Below are positions 35,686 to 45,320 of a DNA stretch of 64,000 nucleotides, one piece after another. This DNA is from JAGHEK01 sp044426235 (lineage in GTDB: Bacteria; Bacillota; Clostridia; Peptostreptococcales; Peptostreptococcaceae), in NCBI GenBank assembly GCA_044426235.1, contig JAWXUS010000001.1, positions 138,970 to 202,969 of the forward strand, read 5' to 3'. A program made the translations under genes and the position numbers. Every line of letters starts with the position of its first letter. Position 1 is the stretch's first letter. The notes under the pieces were generated by a model. It did no database searches. It was given only the letters and a program-made list of their open reading frames with translations, and was not told the origin of the DNA.

Positions 35686-35859
35686 TTATTTTTCTACTTT
35701 TATATTATTTTCTTTTTCTAGTTCTTCTTTTTGCTCTTTAGTCAAAATTTTCTTACTAGAAACCATCATATTGCACTCCATGCAATAATAACTAGTACTA
35801 CCTCAAGAAACCATTACATCTATTTTATTAAAACATACTGGACAAAAATATTCTTTCAT
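35686..35859 (-). CDS. Small zinc-ribbon protein with an in-frame TGA; candidate selenoprotein
   Basis: A frame of 57 sense or TGA codons, with a near-ideal ribosome site (AAGGAGGATTT) before ATG 35859. Residues: Cys6 and Cys9 (YFCPVCFN), TGA at codon 19 (35805-35803), then GSTSYYC with Cys26 and Cys29 (YCMEC), and a Lys/Glu-rich C-terminal helix to TAA. Two CxxC pairs make a zinc ribbon. From memory, similar clostridial proteins have Cys-Gly at this position, which would be the Cys/Sec exchange typical of selenoproteins. Starting 5 bases after the TGA there is a two-tier stem-loop of SECIS form. The rest of the frame, start signal and terminator are intact. The alternative is a nonsense mutation. 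Function unknown. Confidence 0.6.
35754..35797 (-). promoter_or_regulatory. SECIS-like stem-loop downstream of the in-frame TGA
   Basis: Lower stem TACTAG (35797-35792) with CTAGTA (35759-35754); upper stem TATTGCA (35787-35781) with TGCAATA (35775-35769), 7 perfect pairs; apical loop TGGAG with G at position 2. The apical loop starts 22 bases after the TGA. Bacterial SECIS elements as described have a G in the first two loop positions and lie within about 16-37 bases of the TGA; this one fits. Confidence 0.5.
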
Positions 35860-35868
35860 AAATCCTCC

Positions 35869-36993
35869 TTAAACACATTTATCAATAGTTTTTCTATCAT
35901 AGTATATGGTAACAATTAAGCTAAGAATTGTAAATAAAATTAAAATTATTAAAGTTTTTGGTATACCAAAATATTCTACAAAAAAACCTACAAAAAATGA
36001 TGCAATAATTATTCCACTACTATTATAAATGGCAAAACCGATTAATTGAGATGTTGTTTTAGTTTCTTTTTTTGATACTCTATCAACCATTATTCGCCCA
36101 ACCATTAATATAATCGGAAATGTAAATAAATTCAGTATAGAACTTACGTACACAATTATTATATTTTTTGAAAAATAGAGTACTAAAAATTGTATTACAA
36201 GTGCAATTGGTGTTAATATTAATAACTTATCTGGACTATACTTTTTCATTAAATTAATACTAACAGATAACATTATCATTTCACAAATTGCAGATAAAAA
36301 ATAATACATCCCTATACTAGATGTTGTTTTTCCGATATATCCAATGTAGTAAGGTATTATTTGTATATAACTTCTGTAAGAAATTGAAACTACAAGAAGT
36401 GATAAAACTAAGAAATCATAATCTTTATTTATTAATATTTCTTTAAGTTTCATTTTATTTTTTTCTTCTTTTTTTATATCATTAATTTTTAATGTTATTA
36501 AAATTGTAATTGTAATAAATAATATAAATACTATATTTAAAATTTTATAACCAAAATAAGATACAATATATCCCGTTGATAAAACACCAAATGCCCATCC
36601 AAGCGCACCATATGATCTTAATTTACCAAATTTACATTTATATTCTCCATCTAATACCCAAGAATCATAAAGAGATGCCAAAAGACCAATAAATACACCT
36701 AAAGTATAAAATGATAAATAAAATAATAGACTTTTTCTAATATGTATCGATAAAGTTGTAGTTATTAAAGTTATAACCAAACAAAATATAAAAATTTTTT
36801 TTATTGTTCTAAATTTTTCACAAAAAAAACCTACTCCAAGTTGCCCAAATAGTCCCATTAAAGTATATATACTAATTAGTGTTCCAATTTGAACTGGTTG
36901 ATATCCCTTATACTGCAAAAATGGTATAAGCATACCACTTATGCTTGAAACTGCAAAAAATAAGAAAAAATAAACTAATCCAAATGAAAACAT
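35869..36993 (-). CDS. MFS transporter (MFS_1-like)
   Basis: A 374-residue protein with about twelve membrane helices. It begins FSFGLVYFFLFFAVSSISGMLIPFLQYKGYQPVQIG, typical for the LacY/nucleoside-symporter-like MFS_1_like group, and has the inter-helix GRIMVDRVSKKE segment. The substrate is unknown; sugars and nucleosides are the usual ones of that group. The zinc-ribbon gene follows 9 bases after its stop, so they may share a transcript. Ribosome site TTGGAGGATTT. Confidence 0.85.
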   Translation of the reverse strand: MFSFGLVYFFLFFAVSSISGMLIPFLQYKGYQPVQIGTLISIYTLMGLFGQLGVGFFCEKFRTIKKIFIFCLVITLITTTLSIHIRKSLLFYLSFYTLGVFIGLLASLYDSWVLDGEYKCKFGKLRSYGALGWAFGVLSTGYIVSYFGYKILNIVFILFITITILITLKINDIKKEEKNKMKLKEILINKDYDFLVLSLLVVSISYRSYIQIIPYYIGYIGKTTSSIGMYYFLSAICEMIMLSVSINLMKKYSPDKLLILTPIALVIQFLVLYFSKNIIIVYVSSILNLFTFPIILMVGRIMVDRVSKKETKTTSQLIGFAIYNSSGIIIASFFVGFFVEYFGIPKTLIILILFTILSLIVTIYYDRKTIDKCV

Positions 36994-37054
36994 AAATCCT
37001 CCAAATTTTAATTGATTTTTTTATTATTTCCAAGTTTACTTTTTAATATTTAAT

Positions 37055-37085
37055 AAAAAAAGACTTTCTAAAATTTAGAAAGTCT
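37055..37085 (-). terminator. Terminator after the alpha/beta hydrolase
   Basis: AGACTTTCTAAA / TTTAGAAAGTCT perfect hairpin and seven Ts on the minus strand. Confidence 0.93.
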
Positions 37086-37941
37086 AATTCTTTATACTAT
37101 CAAATAATTCAATTATGCTATCAACTGTTATTTGTAATTGTTCTTCACTAGTTATTAAAGCTTCATTGTCCCCATTTTGTAAGCCATAATCTCCAAATTG
37201 TGAGTGATTTGCCCCTTCTATCTCAACAAATTGCGTAGACTTTGGTAAATCTTCTTTTGCCTTTGCAAATCTTTCAAAATTTAATACTCCATCTTTACTT
37301 CCCCAAATAGACATAACATCTCTATCAGTATATTTCAGTTCATTTCCTGATGGATATGATGCTAAAAGAAGTAGTCCATCTAAATTACTATTTTTATTTA
37401 TTAAGCTAGATGCCACAACTCCCCCAAGTGAATGACCTCCAATTACCCAGTCATTAATTTTTGGATTATTACTTATTATTGATGATATTATTTCTTCATT
37501 AACTAATGGTAAATTAAGATCATTATTAAGTAATATTACTTTATACCCCCTATTTGCAAGTTCCCTTGCAAGTGGAGAATATGCTTTTGCATCTACTTTT
37601 GCCCCCTGTAAAAGAATAAGTGCTTTAGTTACATCTTCTTGTATAGGATTAAAAACTATGCGATTGTTACTAATGTTTACTTCAACTTCATCATTACTTA
37701 TAAGTGCTTTAGTAGAAAGTTCAAGACCTTCATAAGAATCATTAATCCAAATAACACCATATATAAAAATAAAAGATATAATAGCAATAAGAGACAAAAT
37801 TAAAATTTTTCCCTTACTAACTTTTGGTTTTTGGATTTCGTCTTTAATTTCTTCTTCATCAAATGTTGGAAGTTGAAGTTCCATAGTTATACTTAAAGTG
37901 TCTTGTAACATATATTCGTCTTTTATAGATTTTCTAAACAT
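37084..37941 (-). CDS. Membrane-anchored alpha/beta hydrolase
   Basis: A 285-residue protein. A cytoplasmic N-terminal tail of ~44 residues, one membrane helix (~45-64), then an extracytoplasmic hydrolase domain. The catalytic triad is Ser171 in GGHSLGG, Asp217 in WGSKDGV and His246 in GANHSQFG. This belongs to the dienelactone-hydrolase/chlorophyllase-like group found in many Firmicutes and is likely an esterase or lipase acting outside the membrane. It is monocistronic between a terminator and its own ribosome site GGAGGGAGTAAA. Confidence 0.88.
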   Translation of the reverse strand: MFRKSIKDEYMLQDTLSITMELQLPTFDEEEIKDEIQKPKVSKGKILILSLIAIISFIFIYGVIWINDSYEGLELSTKALISNDEVEVNISNNRIVFNPIQEDVTKALILLQGAKVDAKAYSPLARELANRGYKVILLNNDLNLPLVNEEIISSIISNNPKINDWVIGGHSLGGVVASSLINKNSNLDGLLLLASYPSGNELKYTDRDVMSIWGSKDGVLNFERFAKAKEDLPKSTQFVEIEGANHSQFGDYGLQNGDNEALITSEEQLQITVDSIIELFDSIKN

Positions 37942-38012
37942 TTTACTCCCTCCACTTTTATAATATCTATAAATATTTTATCATATATAAATTATTATTT
38001 CACTAAAATAAT

Positions 38013-38038
38013 ATAAAATTGCATAGAAAACTATGCAA
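38013..38038 (-). terminator. Terminator after the double-Cache gene
   Basis: TTGCATAG / CTATGCAA stem with a 4-base loop, then TTTTATATT on the minus strand. Confidence 0.7.
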
Positions 38039-39938
38039 TCATATTAATTATTTTTTCAACGTAACTAAATGCAAATTTAAAGCAGAAATTAAGTGTTGAT
38101 TTAACCCTTCTACTTCTTGCATCATAAACATTTTCTTCATATAATATATACCAATCTATTTTTTCTGTAAGTGAATAGTATTTTTCATTTTGATTAATAT
38201 CTACTTCTAGATAACTAAAGTATACTTCTTCATTATTTGAATTAACATATTTATTTACATTAAATATATTTTCATTATTTGAACTAATTTTATCTATATC
38301 ACTAGTTAATAATTCATAATTTTTAGAACTTATATTTCTATTATTAGTTGAATACATTACACTATTTTCAAGAAGTATTGATAAAATTCTATTTGGATAC
38401 AGTTCATTTAAACTTAAAATATCTATACATTCATCAAAGTAAATAATTGAAATAAAATTAATATCTTTTTCATCCGTTATGTCTATTATTTTTGATGTTA
38501 TAAATAAAATATATGAATTAATATCTTCATCAAAATATATATTGGAAGTTGAAATTTTATTTTCTATAAATTCACCATCACTAATTATTTCATCAATAAA
38601 GTTTGATTTGTAATCATTTGATTTAAATGTTACTTCACTCTCATCATAAATTAATATATTTAATATTTCACTATTATTATTTACCACTTGATTCAAATAA
38701 GTTTCTCTATCTGTAACAAAAGTTTCATTTATACTTCTAACAGTTGTATATATAATATCTTGTACTTCATTTATATAGTAACCAACTATCTTATTATTTA
38801 TTTTATTTGATGAATCAAGACCTGATTTAATATCTGAATCAATTTGAACAATTGAAATCATAGAAACACTAATAACACAAACTATCACAGTTACTAATAT
38901 ATTTAATATAACTACTTTGTCTTTGTATATACAAATTTTATTTTTTATATAATTTAATGTGCTGTAGTATTTTAATAAAAATTTATTCTTTCCATTATAT
39001 TGTTTAAATACTTTATCACAGTCCACCTTTTTAGTTTTATCATTTTTATTTGATTGAATTTTTTTAATTATAGGTTCAAACACTTTAGTAACTGCTAAAA
39101 CCAATGCAACAGATTTCAAAATAAAAAGGTTCATACTGTTAAAACTACTATTAACTTCATCTTGTTCAATTTCAGTTATAAGTTTTAAATTGTTAAGACC
39201 AATACTTATATGATATCCATAAACTAAAGTTTCATTATAATTTAAATAAGCCTCATCAATATATCCATCTGTAGTAATTTTATTTGCACTACTAGTTATA
39301 TTAATAGTATTTTTCAAATTATCTTCTCCCTCAATACTACTTAATATTACTCCATTTAAATCTACAACATAAGTTTCTGTAGTATCTGAATTTAGTGTGC
39401 TTTGCATCGAATTATTTATAGTTTCAAATGATTCTACTTGACACAATATACCAATCATTTTACCATTTTCAAAAACTGGTACTATAATATCTATAACTTT
39501 ATCATCATAATACTCACTATATCTAATTTCTCCAACTGTTTCGCTGCTTATTGAATTATTAGATATGCCTGTTAAAATATAGTTAAAAATAGAAGTATCT
39601 TCATTACTACTACTAATTAAATTTCCATTTACATCAAAAAGTAAGACATCTTTTATCTCTCTCATTTTACTAAATGATAATATCTTCATAAGTTCTTCTT
39701 TATTTTCAGTAATCTTTTGTTCTAAATTTGGATAACTAGCAGTATTAACTGCACTTTCAATGCTTTGATCTATCAAAAAATCAAATATTATCTGTTGTTT
39801 TTTAGATACTTCCTCAAGCATGGCACCAGTATTTGAATTTTTAGTTAATGCCAAAAACTGAGTAGTAATATACACAATAACTACTATGCTTATTAAATAC
39901 GGATAAAATTTACTTTTTGATATATTGTTTTGGTTCAA
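38031..39938 (-). CDS. Membrane protein with two Cache-like sensor modules and no output domain
   Basis: About 635 residues. Module A: membrane helix at ~12-32, extracytoplasmic region of ~230 residues with dCache-like strands (DVLLFDVNGNLISS, VETIVPVFENGKMIGILCQV-type, TYVVDLNGVILSS) and a second membrane helix. A Lys-rich cytoplasmic linker of ~50 residues follows. Module B repeats the plan: helix (VILNILVTVIVCVISVSMISI), extracytoplasmic region ending DWYILYEENVYDA, and a weakly hydrophobic C-terminus. No kinase, MCP or GGDEF domain is present, so how it signals is unknown. The start is a TTG at 39938 behind GGGGGGTGATGTT; the frame extends upstream but overlaps the neighbouring terminator. 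Confidence 0.75.
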   Translation of the reverse strand: MNQNNISKSKFYPYLISIVVIVYITTQFLALTKNSNTGAMLEEVSKKQQIIFDFLIDQSIESAVNTASYPNLEQKITENKEELMKILSFSKMREIKDVLLFDVNGNLISSSNEDTSIFNYILTGISNNSISSETVGEIRYSEYYDDKVIDIIVPVFENGKMIGILCQVESFETINNSMQSTLNSDTTETYVVDLNGVILSSIEGEDNLKNTINITSSANKITTDGYIDEAYLNYNETLVYGYHISIGLNNLKLITEIEQDEVNSSFNSMNLFILKSVALVLAVTKVFEPIIKKIQSNKNDKTKKVDCDKVFKQYNGKNKFLLKYYSTLNYIKNKICIYKDKVVILNILVTVIVCVISVSMISIVQIDSDIKSGLDSSNKINNKIVGYYINEVQDIIYTTVRSINETFVTDRETYLNQVVNNNSEILNILIYDESEVTFKSNDYKSNFIDEIISDGEFIENKISTSNIYFDEDINSYILFITSKIIDITDEKDINFISIIYFDECIDILSLNELYPNRILSILLENSVMYSTNNRNISSKNYELLTSDIDKISSNNENIFNVNKYVNSNNEEVYFSYLEVDINQNEKYYSLTEKIDWYILYEENVYDARSRRVKSTLNFCFKFAFSYVEKIINMIA

Positions 39939-39986
39939 AACATCACCCCCCTTAATAAAGACTATGTATATTATATTTTTTTGTAA

Positions 39987-40022
39987 CAAAAAAAGACTTC
40001 TTATTTAAAAAAGTCTTTTTAT
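39987..40022 (-). terminator. Terminator after the HAD gene
   Basis: AAAAAGACTT / AAGTCTTTTTT stem with an 11-base loop and a T-run on the minus strand. Confidence 0.82.
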
Positions 40023-40025
40023 ATT

Positions 40026-40676
40026 TTAATTATTAAGTTTTAAAAAATCTTTAAATTCTAATAAATTACTAAATACTTTAAATGATAATTCATTTGATAT
40101 ATCATCATTTTGCCTTAAATCTGGAATATGAATAGCCTTTATATTTGCATTTTTTGATGCAAGAAGTCCTGCATAAGAATCTTCCACAACTAAGCATTCA
40201 TTAACATCAAGATTTAATTTTTTAGCTGCACTCAAAAATACTTCAGGATTTGGTTTGAAATTAACCACATCATCAGAACAAACTATTTCATCAAAATAAT
40301 TTGAAATATTTTTACTTTCTAAAAAAGTAATTACTCTACTTTTTCTTGATGAAGTAGCTATGGAAACTTTATAATTATTATCCTTTAAGTATTTTAATAT
40401 TTCAATAACTCCACTTTTTAGTTCTATGTTTTCCAAATATTTATTAAGTCTTTTATCTTTTTCGATATACATTTCATCAACTAATAAATCTTGCCCATAT
40501 TCTTCTCTAAAAAGTTCTTTTATCTTTTCTTTTCCAATTCCCATACCTCTAACATACGTTTCTTTTTTAAGAGAATATCCATAGCTTTCAAATACATCTT
40601 GCCAATTTTTAAGATATATTTTCTCACTATCAAATATTACGCCATCCATATCAAAAATAATACCTTTAAATTTCAT
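40026..40676 (-). CDS. HAD-family phosphatase, beta-phosphoglucomutase-like
   Basis: A 216-residue HAD hydrolase. Motif I FDMDGVIFDSE with Asp9 and Asp11, motif II SIATSSRK, motif III/IV KPNPEVFLSAAKKL and EDSYAGLLAS. The helical cap is type C1, as in beta-phosphoglucomutase and sugar phosphatases. Without neighbours of known function the substrate cannot be named. Confidence 0.9.
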   Translation of the reverse strand: MKFKGIIFDMDGVIFDSEKIYLKNWQDVFESYGYSLKKETYVRGMGIGKEKIKELFREEYGQDLLVDEMYIEKDKRLNKYLENIELKSGVIEILKYLKDNNYKVSIATSSRKSRVITFLESKNISNYFDEIVCSDDVVNFKPNPEVFLSAAKKLNLDVNECLVVEDSYAGLLASKNANIKAIHIPDLRQNDDISNELSFKVFSNLLEFKDFLKLNN

Positions 40677-40927
40677 CTTCCACGTCCTTATTCTTTATTA
40701 AAAATTAATAAACTACAAAACACTATTTTTTAAATTTAATCTTGTATATTATAAATATACATAACTAATTTTTATAATATATATTTCATTTTAGCATAAC
40801 ACTCAATATAATCTTCAATTTTTATATTATTATCTATCTTATCTAACCTAATATTTTCTATAAACATTGATAATATAACTTTTTGAGTATATACTTATAT
40901 TATATTTTAATGATTGGAGGGATTCAT

Positions 40928-42304
40928 TTGAATTCAAATACTGACTTAGGAAAAGATAATATATTTAAACTTTTATTTAAATTATCTACTCCTGCAATAA
41001 TCGCACAACTTGTAAATGTTTTATATAATATAATCGATAGAATATTTATTGGTAAAATGGAAAATGGTGAACTAGCAATGGCCGGTGTTGGAATAGCCTT
41101 TCCAATAATACTTATAATAAACTCTTTTAGTAGTTTAGTTGGTATGGGTGGTGCTCCACTTTGTGCCATAAAACTTGGAGAAGGAGATAACGAAGGTGCT
41201 AAGAAAATTATGAATAATGGATTTTCTATGCTTTTGCTAGCCTCACTTATATTAACTATATTTTTCTCAATATTTAAAGAAAATATACTTATAATGTTTG
41301 GTGCAAGTGAACATACCCTACCTTATGCAGTAGATTATATTGGTATTTATGTTTTAGGAACTGTTTTCGTACAAATATCACTAGGTATGAATTCTTATAT
41401 AAACACTCAAGGATTTGCTAAAATTGGTATGATGACTGTAACTTTAGGTGCAATAATAAATATTATACTTGATCCAATTCTTATATTTGGATTTGGCTTA
41501 GGTGTTAAGGGTGCAGCTATTGCAACTATTATATCTCAAGCAGTTTCAGCACTTTGGGTTTTAAAATTCTTAACTGGTAAAAAGACTACTTTAAAATTAA
41601 CTAAGAATTCTTTAGGTTTCGATAAAAAAATTACTAAATCAATTGCAAGTCTTGGTATAGCACCTTTTGCAATGCAAGCAACTGAAAGTTTAGTAATTAT
41701 TTCACTTAATTCTCAACTTGCAAAGTTTGGTGGAGATTTAGCCGTTGGTGCAATGACTATTATGAGTAGTATAAATCAACTTGTACTTCTTCCAAATTTA
41801 GGATTTACCCAAGGTTCTCAACCTATAATTAGTTATAATTTAGGTGCTAAAAACTTATCTCGAGTTAGAAATACTTTTAAATTAACTGTTCTTGTTTGTT
41901 CAACGTATACTTTAATAATTTATTTATTTATTCATAATATACCTGAAGTATTCGTTTCATTATTTAATAATGATCCTGAACTTATGAAAATAACAGTTGA
42001 CTCAATTAGAATATTTTTTGCAGGTATAATAATTCTTGGATTCCAAGTTTCTTGTCAAACAACAACATTAGCACTTGGAGAGGCTAAAATTTCATTATTT
42101 ATTGCAACTCTTAGAAAAGTTATCCTTTTAATACCACTTATATTTATTCTTCCAAATTTCTTTGAAGATAAGATGTTTGCAATTTTAGTTTCTGCACCAA
42201 TCGCAGATTTTGTAACCGTTATAATAACTGCTATACTATTTTATAGACTTTATAAATCAAAACTTTATGAAGAAACTAGTGTTATATCTGAAAAAAAAGC
42301 ATAG
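40928..42304 (+). CDS. MATE-family efflux transporter
   Basis: About 458 residues and twelve membrane helices in two halves. Typical MATE blocks are LSTPAIIAQLVNVLYNIIDRIFIG, GAPLCAIKLGEGD, and NLGFTQGSQPIISYNLGAK in the second half. It exports drugs or metabolites in exchange for Na+ or H+. Start: TTG at 40928, 7 bases after GGAGG; the frame is open further upstream but no upstream start has a ribosome site. It converges on the M16 protease gene with a shared terminator. Confidence 0.93.
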   Translation: MNSNTDLGKDNIFKLLFKLSTPAIIAQLVNVLYNIIDRIFIGKMENGELAMAGVGIAFPIILIINSFSSLVGMGGAPLCAIKLGEGDNEGAKKIMNNGFSMLLLASLILTIFFSIFKENILIMFGASEHTLPYAVDYIGIYVLGTVFVQISLGMNSYINTQGFAKIGMMTVTLGAIINIILDPILIFGFGLGVKGAAIATIISQAVSALWVLKFLTGKKTTLKLTKNSLGFDKKITKSIASLGIAPFAMQATESLVIISLNSQLAKFGGDLAVGAMTIMSSINQLVLLPNLGFTQGSQPIISYNLGAKNLSRVRNTFKLTVLVCSTYTLIIYLFIHNIPEVFVSLFNNDPELMKITVDSIRIFFAGIIILGFQVSCQTTTLALGEAKISLFIATLRKVILLIPLIFILPNFFEDKMFAILVSAPIADFVTVIITAILFYRLYKSKLYEETSVISEKKA

Positions 42305-42324
42305 ACAAATGTCTATGCTTTTTT
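42293..42324. terminator. Bidirectional terminator between MATE and M16 genes
   Basis: AAAGCATAGAC / GTCTATGCTTT stem with AAAT loop, A-run and T-run on either side. It overlaps the MATE stop codon. Confidence 0.92.
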
Positions 42325-45228
42325 CTATTTCATCATATTTATAATTGTATTAAATATATTTTGTTCTTCTTTTATCTTATTTTCATCTCCTACTACAGTT
42401 AAGAAATCTTTATTCATAACAGACTCTATCACTTTATAGAATTCTCTTATTTTCTCATAAGTAGTACTTAATACTTCATTTCTTTCTCTCTGTAAATCTT
42501 CTAAACTTATTTTTCTCATATAAAGTGCAGTAGCTACTGCTCCTTTTGATGAAGGACTAAGTGGAGTATCTAAATTACTTATTGTTCCTATTATATACTT
42601 TGTCATTTCTCTATCATCAACTTCAAAATCACGAACAAATTTATAACATTCATCATATGCATTCAAAGTTTGAGATAGATTAGGATCTCTGTATGATACG
42701 AATGAACAGTTACCACTTCTAGATATTGAAGTCATACAACCGTATGCCCCACCTTGAACTCTAACTCTATTCCATAAGTATTCATATCCTAATATAGTTT
42801 TTAGAACTAACATACTTCCATTGTAGTCATAGCCTAATTTTCTAAAATTAAATCCTTTAGCAACGTATTGAACATTTGCAGGTATCATTAATCCTTCATT
42901 TTTTCTAACTTCTTCAAATGAATAATCTTGTTTTTTAATATCTTCAGTTCCTAAAACATCTATTATATCCTTTAAACTACTTTCTAATGAAGATATTTCT
43001 TTTTCTTGACCAGTAATAGATACCATAAAATTTTTCTTATTAAATACTAACTCTTTAACTTTATATAACTTTTCTTTTAAAGAATCTGATTTTTCTTCAA
43101 AATTAACATCTAAATCTTTTAAGAATTTATAGTAATTGTATCCTCCAGTTTTTTCTCCATAACTTGCAATTGAAGAGAAGTATGAAGAAACTCTAGCAAG
43201 TGCAATTTGGTGACCTGATTGCATAAACATCATCTCATATCTTGAAATTAATTCTCTAACTAATTCTCTCATTCTTTTATTATCTTCAAATAATGTATTT
43301 TCTATTATTTCACATATTAAATGTGTAGATTTATCTATTTTTTCATTCATAACTTTAGTATGAATTTCAAGATACGGCTTAACTATTTCAATATCTTGTT
43401 CTTCACCATATACTTGGTTTTTAAAACTTAATTCACCAGTATTTATAAGTATTTCATTAGACAATTCTTTATATTCATAGTTTTTAGTATCAACTTTTGC
43501 AAGTAAATTAGTCATTAAACTAAAATACATTAAATCTTCTTCCGCTACACACTTTGAATCAAACATATAATTTAAATAACATATATCACTTGTAAATTGA
43601 TCGTGTTTTAAAACTAAAGTATCTTCAATTTTAATTTCTTCAATCTTTAAATCAACAACTTCTTTATCTATATCATCTAAACTTAAAAGTGGTATTTTTT
43701 CTAAGTTTTCTTTAGTATCTGGTGTAGTTTGTCTTTTTAATAAACTTTGAGTTTCATCAATTATATTTTGTACTTCTTTTTCATCTAAACTATCTCTAAA
43801 GTTTTTAAGTTTAACTTTTAAGTTTTCATCTTCCTTTTTAGAAAGTCCCTTTTCAGGTTTTAAAACTAAACAAGATGAATGTGTATTATCTAGTAGATAT
43901 TTTTGTATTAAGTTTTCAAAATGATTAGTAGTTAAAGCTTTTTTTACATTTTCAATATGGCTTTCATATCCTATATATTGAAGTGGATCTCCACCATATA
44001 ACCAAGTATCTAGAGAATTCATAGAATATATTATACCCTTTGGATATCCTCCAGTATCGGCCTCTCTTAACTTAAATTCAAAAGTATTTATACAACCTTC
44101 TATTAACTTTTTGTCTATTCCATTTTTAATTAAGTCTTTTAAAGTGCTATTAACTACTTCTTTGAATTTTTCTTTATGTTTTTCATCACTATTTTTAATT
44201 ATTATACTAAATATTGGTTGAAGTATTCCATTATCAAAACTTCCAAAAACATCTTTACATATTTCTGCATCTATTAATGCTTTTTTAAGAGGTGCACCTT
44301 GTGCCCCAAGAAGTACATACTCAAGAAGTGATAAATCTATATAAACCTCATCATCAGTTGACTTTCCTGTTACATAATTAAGTGCTATAAAAGTTTTTTC
44401 ATCTTCTTCTTCATCTTCTGATATTGAATAAGAATAAGAGAAATCTTTCATTAAGTCGTATGCTTTTTGTTCTTTTATTTCATCCTCAACTTCTTTATAT
44501 TCAAAGTTTGATAGATAATCATTATCAATAAATTCTAAACTTTTTTCAATATCTAAATCCCCATATAAGAATATGTAACTATTACTTGGGTGATAATATT
44601 TTTGGTGAGTTTCAATAAAGTAATCTTGAGTTAAATCAGGAATATACTTTGGATCTCCTCCAGATTCATTTGAATAAATAGTATCTGGGAAAAGTGTTTC
44701 TTGAATCTTTCTCATTAAAACACCTTCAGGAGATGAAAAAGCACCCTTCATTTCATTATATACTACACCTTTATAAGTAAGTCCATCTTCAACCTTCTCA
44801 AGATCATAGTGCCAACCTTCTTGCATTAAAATCTCTTTATTATCATATATATTTGGATAAAAAACTGCATCTAAGTAAACTTCCATTAAATTGTGGAAAT
44901 CTTTATTATTTTGACTTGCTATTGGGTAAAGAGTTTTGTCTGGGAATGTCATTGCGTTTAAGAATGTATTTAATGAACCTTTAGCAAGTTCAACAAATGG
45001 CTCTTTTGATGGGAATTTTTTTGATCCACAAAGAACGCTATGCTCTAATATATGCATAATACCTGTGCTGTCTTTTGGTGGAGTTTTAAATCCAATTGAA
45101 AAAACTTTATTACTATCATCATTTTTTATATATAAAACTTGCGCTTTAGTTTTATTATGTTCAAAAATTTGTGCTACTGAATTTATTTCATTTATACTTT
45201 GTTCTCTTAATAGAGTATAACCCTTCAT
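42325..45228 (-). CDS. M16 family metalloprotease, presequence-protease-like (M16C)
   Basis: A 967-residue zinc protease with the inverted motif HILEH at 59-63 (HxxEH) and the third ligand Glu in NEMKGAFSSPE about 80 residues on. Four homologous domains of ~230 residues are implied by length, and the C-terminal half carries RVQGGAYGC, the arginine-tyrosine substrate motif of the family. It degrades peptides inside a closed chamber; there is no signal peptide, so it acts in the cytoplasm. It stands alone with terminators on both sides. Confidence 0.93.
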   Translation of the reverse strand: MKGYTLLREQSINEINSVAQIFEHNKTKAQVLYIKNDDSNKVFSIGFKTPPKDSTGIMHILEHSVLCGSKKFPSKEPFVELAKGSLNTFLNAMTFPDKTLYPIASQNNKDFHNLMEVYLDAVFYPNIYDNKEILMQEGWHYDLEKVEDGLTYKGVVYNEMKGAFSSPEGVLMRKIQETLFPDTIYSNESGGDPKYIPDLTQDYFIETHQKYYHPSNSYIFLYGDLDIEKSLEFIDNDYLSNFEYKEVEDEIKEQKAYDLMKDFSYSYSISEDEEEDEKTFIALNYVTGKSTDDEVYIDLSLLEYVLLGAQGAPLKKALIDAEICKDVFGSFDNGILQPIFSIIIKNSDEKHKEKFKEVVNSTLKDLIKNGIDKKLIEGCINTFEFKLREADTGGYPKGIIYSMNSLDTWLYGGDPLQYIGYESHIENVKKALTTNHFENLIQKYLLDNTHSSCLVLKPEKGLSKKEDENLKVKLKNFRDSLDEKEVQNIIDETQSLLKRQTTPDTKENLEKIPLLSLDDIDKEVVDLKIEEIKIEDTLVLKHDQFTSDICYLNYMFDSKCVAEEDLMYFSLMTNLLAKVDTKNYEYKELSNEILINTGELSFKNQVYGEEQDIEIVKPYLEIHTKVMNEKIDKSTHLICEIIENTLFEDNKRMRELVRELISRYEMMFMQSGHQIALARVSSYFSSIASYGEKTGGYNYYKFLKDLDVNFEEKSDSLKEKLYKVKELVFNKKNFMVSITGQEKEISSLESSLKDIIDVLGTEDIKKQDYSFEEVRKNEGLMIPANVQYVAKGFNFRKLGYDYNGSMLVLKTILGYEYLWNRVRVQGGAYGCMTSISRSGNCSFVSYRDPNLSQTLNAYDECYKFVRDFEVDDREMTKYIIGTISNLDTPLSPSSKGAVATALYMRKISLEDLQRERNEVLSTTYEKIREFYKVIESVMNKDFLTVVGDENKIKEEQNIFNTIINMMK

Positions 45229-45244
45229 CCCTTACCTCCATAAA

Positions 45245-45279
45245 ATAATAAAACTAAAATTTTTTAAATTTTAGTTTTA
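45245..45279 (-). terminator. Terminator after the NlpC/P60 gene
   Basis: AAAACTAAAATTT / AAATTTTAGTTTT hairpin, T-rich on both sides. Confidence 0.78.
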
Positions 45280-45320
45280 TCTTAATTGTATATATTGTGT
45301 GTAATTTTTATTATTCTATC

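Noticed and set aside
35686..35859. Reading the TGA as tryptophan (alternative genetic code)
   Set aside because: Terminal TGA codons are hardly used as sense elsewhere; dozens of other genes in the window read normally with TGG for Trp, and code 4 is not expected in Clostridia.
40778..40867. A 31-codon minus-strand frame (MFIENIRLDKID...) upstream of the MATE gene
   Set aside because: No ribosome site, no recognisable motif and no coding signal beyond chance in AT-rich DNA; it overlaps the likely promoter region of the MATE gene.
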